Source of the DNA: Comamonas sp.
Lineage (GTDB): Bacteria; Pseudomonadota; Gammaproteobacteria; Burkholderiales; Burkholderiaceae_C
Reading direction: 5' to 3'
Length of the DNA stretch: 64,000 nucleotides
Assembly: GCA_015478895.1 (NCBI GenBank)
Contig: JADMKK010000008.1
Location: 62,001-126,000 of the forward strand
How positions within the stretch are numbered: position 1 is the first letter of the stretch; each line of letters starts with the position of its first letter. Made by a program: the position numbers and the translations under genes. The notes under the pieces were generated by a model. It made no database searches. It had not been told where the DNA came from and worked only from the letters and a program-made list of their open reading frames with translations. This document shows positions 61,868-64,000 of this stretch, one piece after another.

Positions 61868-63283
61868 ATGGCCCACGAATTCAAAGAACTCGACCCGAAC
61901 GCCCCGACTGGCGCGAAGGTGACGAACTGGTTTGAAAATCGTTTTCCTTCGGCGTTCGCTGGCTACAAGCAGCACATGTCGGAGTATTACGCACCCAAGA
62001 ATTTCAACTTCTGGTACATCTTCGGCTCACTGGCTTTGCTGGTACTGGTAATCCAGATTGTGACCGGCATTTTCCTGGTCATGCACTACAAGCCAGACGC
62101 TGAAAAAGCGTTTGCCTCTGTGGAATACATCATGCGTGATGTGCCTTGGGGTTGGTTGATTCGCTACATGCATTCAACGGGCGCTTCAGCGTTCTTTGTG
62201 GTGGTGTATCTGCACATGTTTCGCGGTCTTTTGTATGGTTCTTACCGCAAACCGCGCGAACTGGTATGGATCTTTGGCTGCGCCATCTTCTTGGCGCTGA
62301 TGGCGGAAGCCTTCATGGGCTATCTGCTGCCATGGGGTCAGATGTCGTACTGGGGCGCTCAGGTGATCGTGAATTTGTTTGCTGCAGTGCCTTTCGTAGG
62401 CCCTGATCTGGCACTCTTGATTCGTGGTGACTATGTCGTGGGTGATGCGACGCTGAATCGCTTCTTCAGCTTCCACGTGATTGCAGTACCACTGGTGTTG
62501 CTGGGCCTGGTGGTTGCGCACTTGTTGGCACTGCATGACGTAGGCTCCAACAACCCGGACGGTGTGGAAATCAAAGCACCGAGCGCACCTAAAGATGCCG
62601 AGGGGAATCCGCTGGATGGCATTCCCTTCCACCCTTACTACACCGTGCATGACATCTTCGGTGTAGGCATTTTTCTGTTTCTGTTCTCCGCCGTGGTATT
62701 TTTTGCCCCGGAATTTGGCGGCTACTTCTTGGAGTACAACAACTTCATTCCTGCTGACCCGCTAAAGACACCCGCGCACATTGCACCGGTCTGGTACTTC
62801 ACACCGTTCTATTCCATGCTGCGTGCGATCACCACGGAGATGATGTATGTACTGGTCGCCTGCGTAGCCTTGGCTGCAGCGTTTGCGGTGTTGAAAACCA
62901 AGATGGCTGGCTTATTCAAGGTCGTAATTTTGGGTGGCGCATTGGTCGCAGTTGCTGCGATGCTGCTGTTTGATGCCAAGTTCTGGGGTGTGGTCGTTAT
63001 GGGTGGCGCCGTTGTCATCTTGTTTGGCCTGCCATGGTTTGACCTGAGCCCAGTGAAGTCGATCCGCTACCGTCCAAGCTGGCACAAGTATGTATACGCG
63101 GTATTCGTGGTGAATTTCCTGATTCTGGGTTATCTGGGTGTGCAGGCGCCGTCCCCTATTGGCGAGCGCGTTTCTCAGGTGGGAACCTTGTTCTACTTCG
63201 GCTTTTTCTTGCTGATGCCTTGGTGGAGCCAGTTAGGGACACCTAAGCCTGTGCCTGACCGCGTGACTTTCAAGCCTCACTGA
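61868..63283 (+). CDS. petB: Cytochrome b subunit of the bc1 complex
   Basis: A 471-residue polytopic protein carrying the two b hemes and both quinone sites. RYMHSTGASAFFVVVYLHMF and FSFHVIAVPLVLLGLVVAHL hold the heme-ligand histidines; GYLLPWGQMSYWGA and the PEWY-like segment APVWYFTPFYSML lie at the Qo site. Length indicates the full (not split b6/IV) form. GGGAGTTAAACAAC precedes ATG 61868. Confidence 0.97.
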   Translation: MAHEFKELDPNAPTGAKVTNWFENRFPSAFAGYKQHMSEYYAPKNFNFWYIFGSLALLVLVIQIVTGIFLVMHYKPDAEKAFASVEYIMRDVPWGWLIRYMHSTGASAFFVVVYLHMFRGLLYGSYRKPRELVWIFGCAIFLALMAEAFMGYLLPWGQMSYWGAQVIVNLFAAVPFVGPDLALLIRGDYVVGDATLNRFFSFHVIAVPLVLLGLVVAHLLALHDVGSNNPDGVEIKAPSAPKDAEGNPLDGIPFHPYYTVHDIFGVGIFLFLFSAVVFFAPEFGGYFLEYNNFIPADPLKTPAHIAPVWYFTPFYSMLRAITTEMMYVLVACVALAAAFAVLKTKMAGLFKVVILGGALVAVAAMLLFDAKFWGVVVMGGAVVILFGLPWFDLSPVKSIRYRPSWHKYVYAVFVVNFLILGYLGVQAPSPIGERVSQVGTLFYFGFFLLMPWWSQLGTPKPVPDRVTFKPH

Positions 63284-63303
63284 GCTAGTAGGAGAGAACA
63301 ACA

Positions 63304-64000
63304 ATGAAAAAACTGATTCTCACGTTGGTGGCTGCTCTGGGTATCGTGGGCGGCGCCCATGCTGCTGGAGCTGGCTTGGTGCCTTTGGACAAGGCACCCG
63401 TAGATACAACCAATCAAGCGTCGCTGCAAAACGGTGCCAAGCTTTTTGTGAACTATTGCTTGAGCTGCCACTCTGCGGCATTCATGCGCTACAACCGCTT
63501 GCAAGACATTGGTCTGTCGGAGCAAGAGATCAAAGACAACCTGTTATTCACCACTTCCAAAGTTGGTGACACGATGGTGGCTGCGATTGATCCCAAGCAA
63601 GCAGCGAGCTGGTTTGGTGGTAATCCGCCTGACCTCACTGTGATTGCGCGTTCACGTGCAGGCGGTGGGGGATCCGGGGCTGACTATCTCTACACTTTTT
63701 TGCGTACTTTCTACCGTGACGAAAGCAAGGCAACAGGCTGGAATAACTTGGCTTTTCCTTCTGTAGGCATGCCCCATGTTTTATGGCAACTGCAAGGCGA
63801 GCGTCGTGCGCTGTTTGATGAAGTGCTGGTGGACGGTCAAAACACCCAAGTGTTTAAGGGCTGGGAACCTACCACACAAGGCACTATGAGCGCACAGGAG
63901 TACGATCAAGCAGTTGGTGATTTGGTGAACTATCTGCAATGGATGGGCGAACCAGCACAAAATACACGTATTCGCGTCGGTGTTGGCGTTCTGATCTTCT
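63304..64000 (+). CDS. petC: Cytochrome c1 (partial, cut by the window end)
   Basis: An open frame from ATG 63304 (AGGAGAGAACAACA upstream) runs off the right edge; 232 residues are visible. Signal peptide KKLILTLVAALGIVGGAHAA is followed by the heme-binding motif CLSCH in VNYCLSCHSAAFMRYN and by VGMPHVLWQLQGERR, as in bc1 cytochrome c1 proteins. The C-terminal membrane anchor begins near the edge (IRVGVGVLIF). It completes petABC, passing electrons from the Rieske centre to soluble cytochrome c. Confidence 0.95.
   Translation, partial: MKKLILTLVAALGIVGGAHAAGAGLVPLDKAPVDTTNQASLQNGAKLFVNYCLSCHSAAFMRYNRLQDIGLSEQEIKDNLLFTTSKVGDTMVAAIDPKQAASWFGGNPPDLTVIARSRAGGGGSGADYLYTFLRTFYRDESKATGWNNLAFPSVGMPHVLWQLQGERRALFDEVLVDGQNTQVFKGWEPTTQGTMSAQEYDQAVGDLVNYLQWMGEPAQNTRIRVGVGVLIF

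Overview
The window is a gene-dense stretch of a bacterial chromosome, most likely from the Burkholderiales (Betaproteobacteria), family Comamonadaceae. The protein families, the mla-ibaG-murA-his-tat gene order, the short-form HisG and a class of intergenic hairpin repeats all point there; I cannot name the genus. There is no rRNA, no tRNA that I could find, no CRISPR array and no intact insertion sequence or prophage.

Layout. 1-4.8 kb: the end of a beta-carbonic anhydrase gene, aceK, a thiolase, a broken short-chain dehydrogenase and an acyl-CoA dehydrogenase. 4.8-7.6 kb: an ImmA/IrrE-like protein lacking its catalytic Glu (minus strand), msrPQ, lptM (minus) and cyaY. 7.7-15.4 kb: mrcA/ponA (minus) divergent from pilMNOPQ, the type IV pilus alignment complex and secretin. 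15.4-20.2 kb: aroK, aroB, a dGTPase-like gene, a DUF1415 gene and a methyltransferase gene. 20.3-25.1 kb: a beta-ketoadipate block (pcaIJF plus a Bug-type solute receptor, all minus) divergent from an IclR regulator across a palindromic operator candidate. 25.1-25.8 kb: a REP-associated-transposase-like (RAYT/Y1) gene with a changed HUH motif. 26.0-32.3 kb: gltBD. 32.6-35.5 kb: a DUF3293 gene and a polar amino acid ABC transporter. 35.7-41.7 kb: mlaFEDACB for outer membrane lipid asymmetry, an ABC-2 exporter and ibaG. 41.7-51.9 kb: murA and the histidine genes hisG-D-[vapBC]-C-B-H-A-[mutarotase]-F-I-E. 51.9-55.6 kb: a membrane protein, a patatin, hinT and tatABC. 55.8-61.1 kb: a DegS-like protease (minus), an MFS transporter, a Nif3-like gene, pdxA and mscL (minus). 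61.3-64.0 kb: petABC of the cytochrome bc1 complex, cut by the window edge.

Most genes are housekeeping and lie in tight operons with ATGA, GTGA or TGATG overlaps. The most unusual signal is between genes: at least twelve copies of a two-class hairpin repeat family, in both orientations and always outside coding sequence. Class B is a short single hairpin; class A is a longer nested hairpin. Two copies supply the apparent Shine-Dalgarno sequence of the next gene (hisH, pdxA), and two lie inside the his operon. A RAYT-like gene with the first HUH histidine replaced by Gln lies among them, which suggests, without proving, a REP/RAYT-type relationship. Other accessory signs are a toxin-antitoxin pair inserted in the his operon with its own upstream terminator and palindrome, the eroded SDR gene, and a visibly AT-richer pilMNOP segment.
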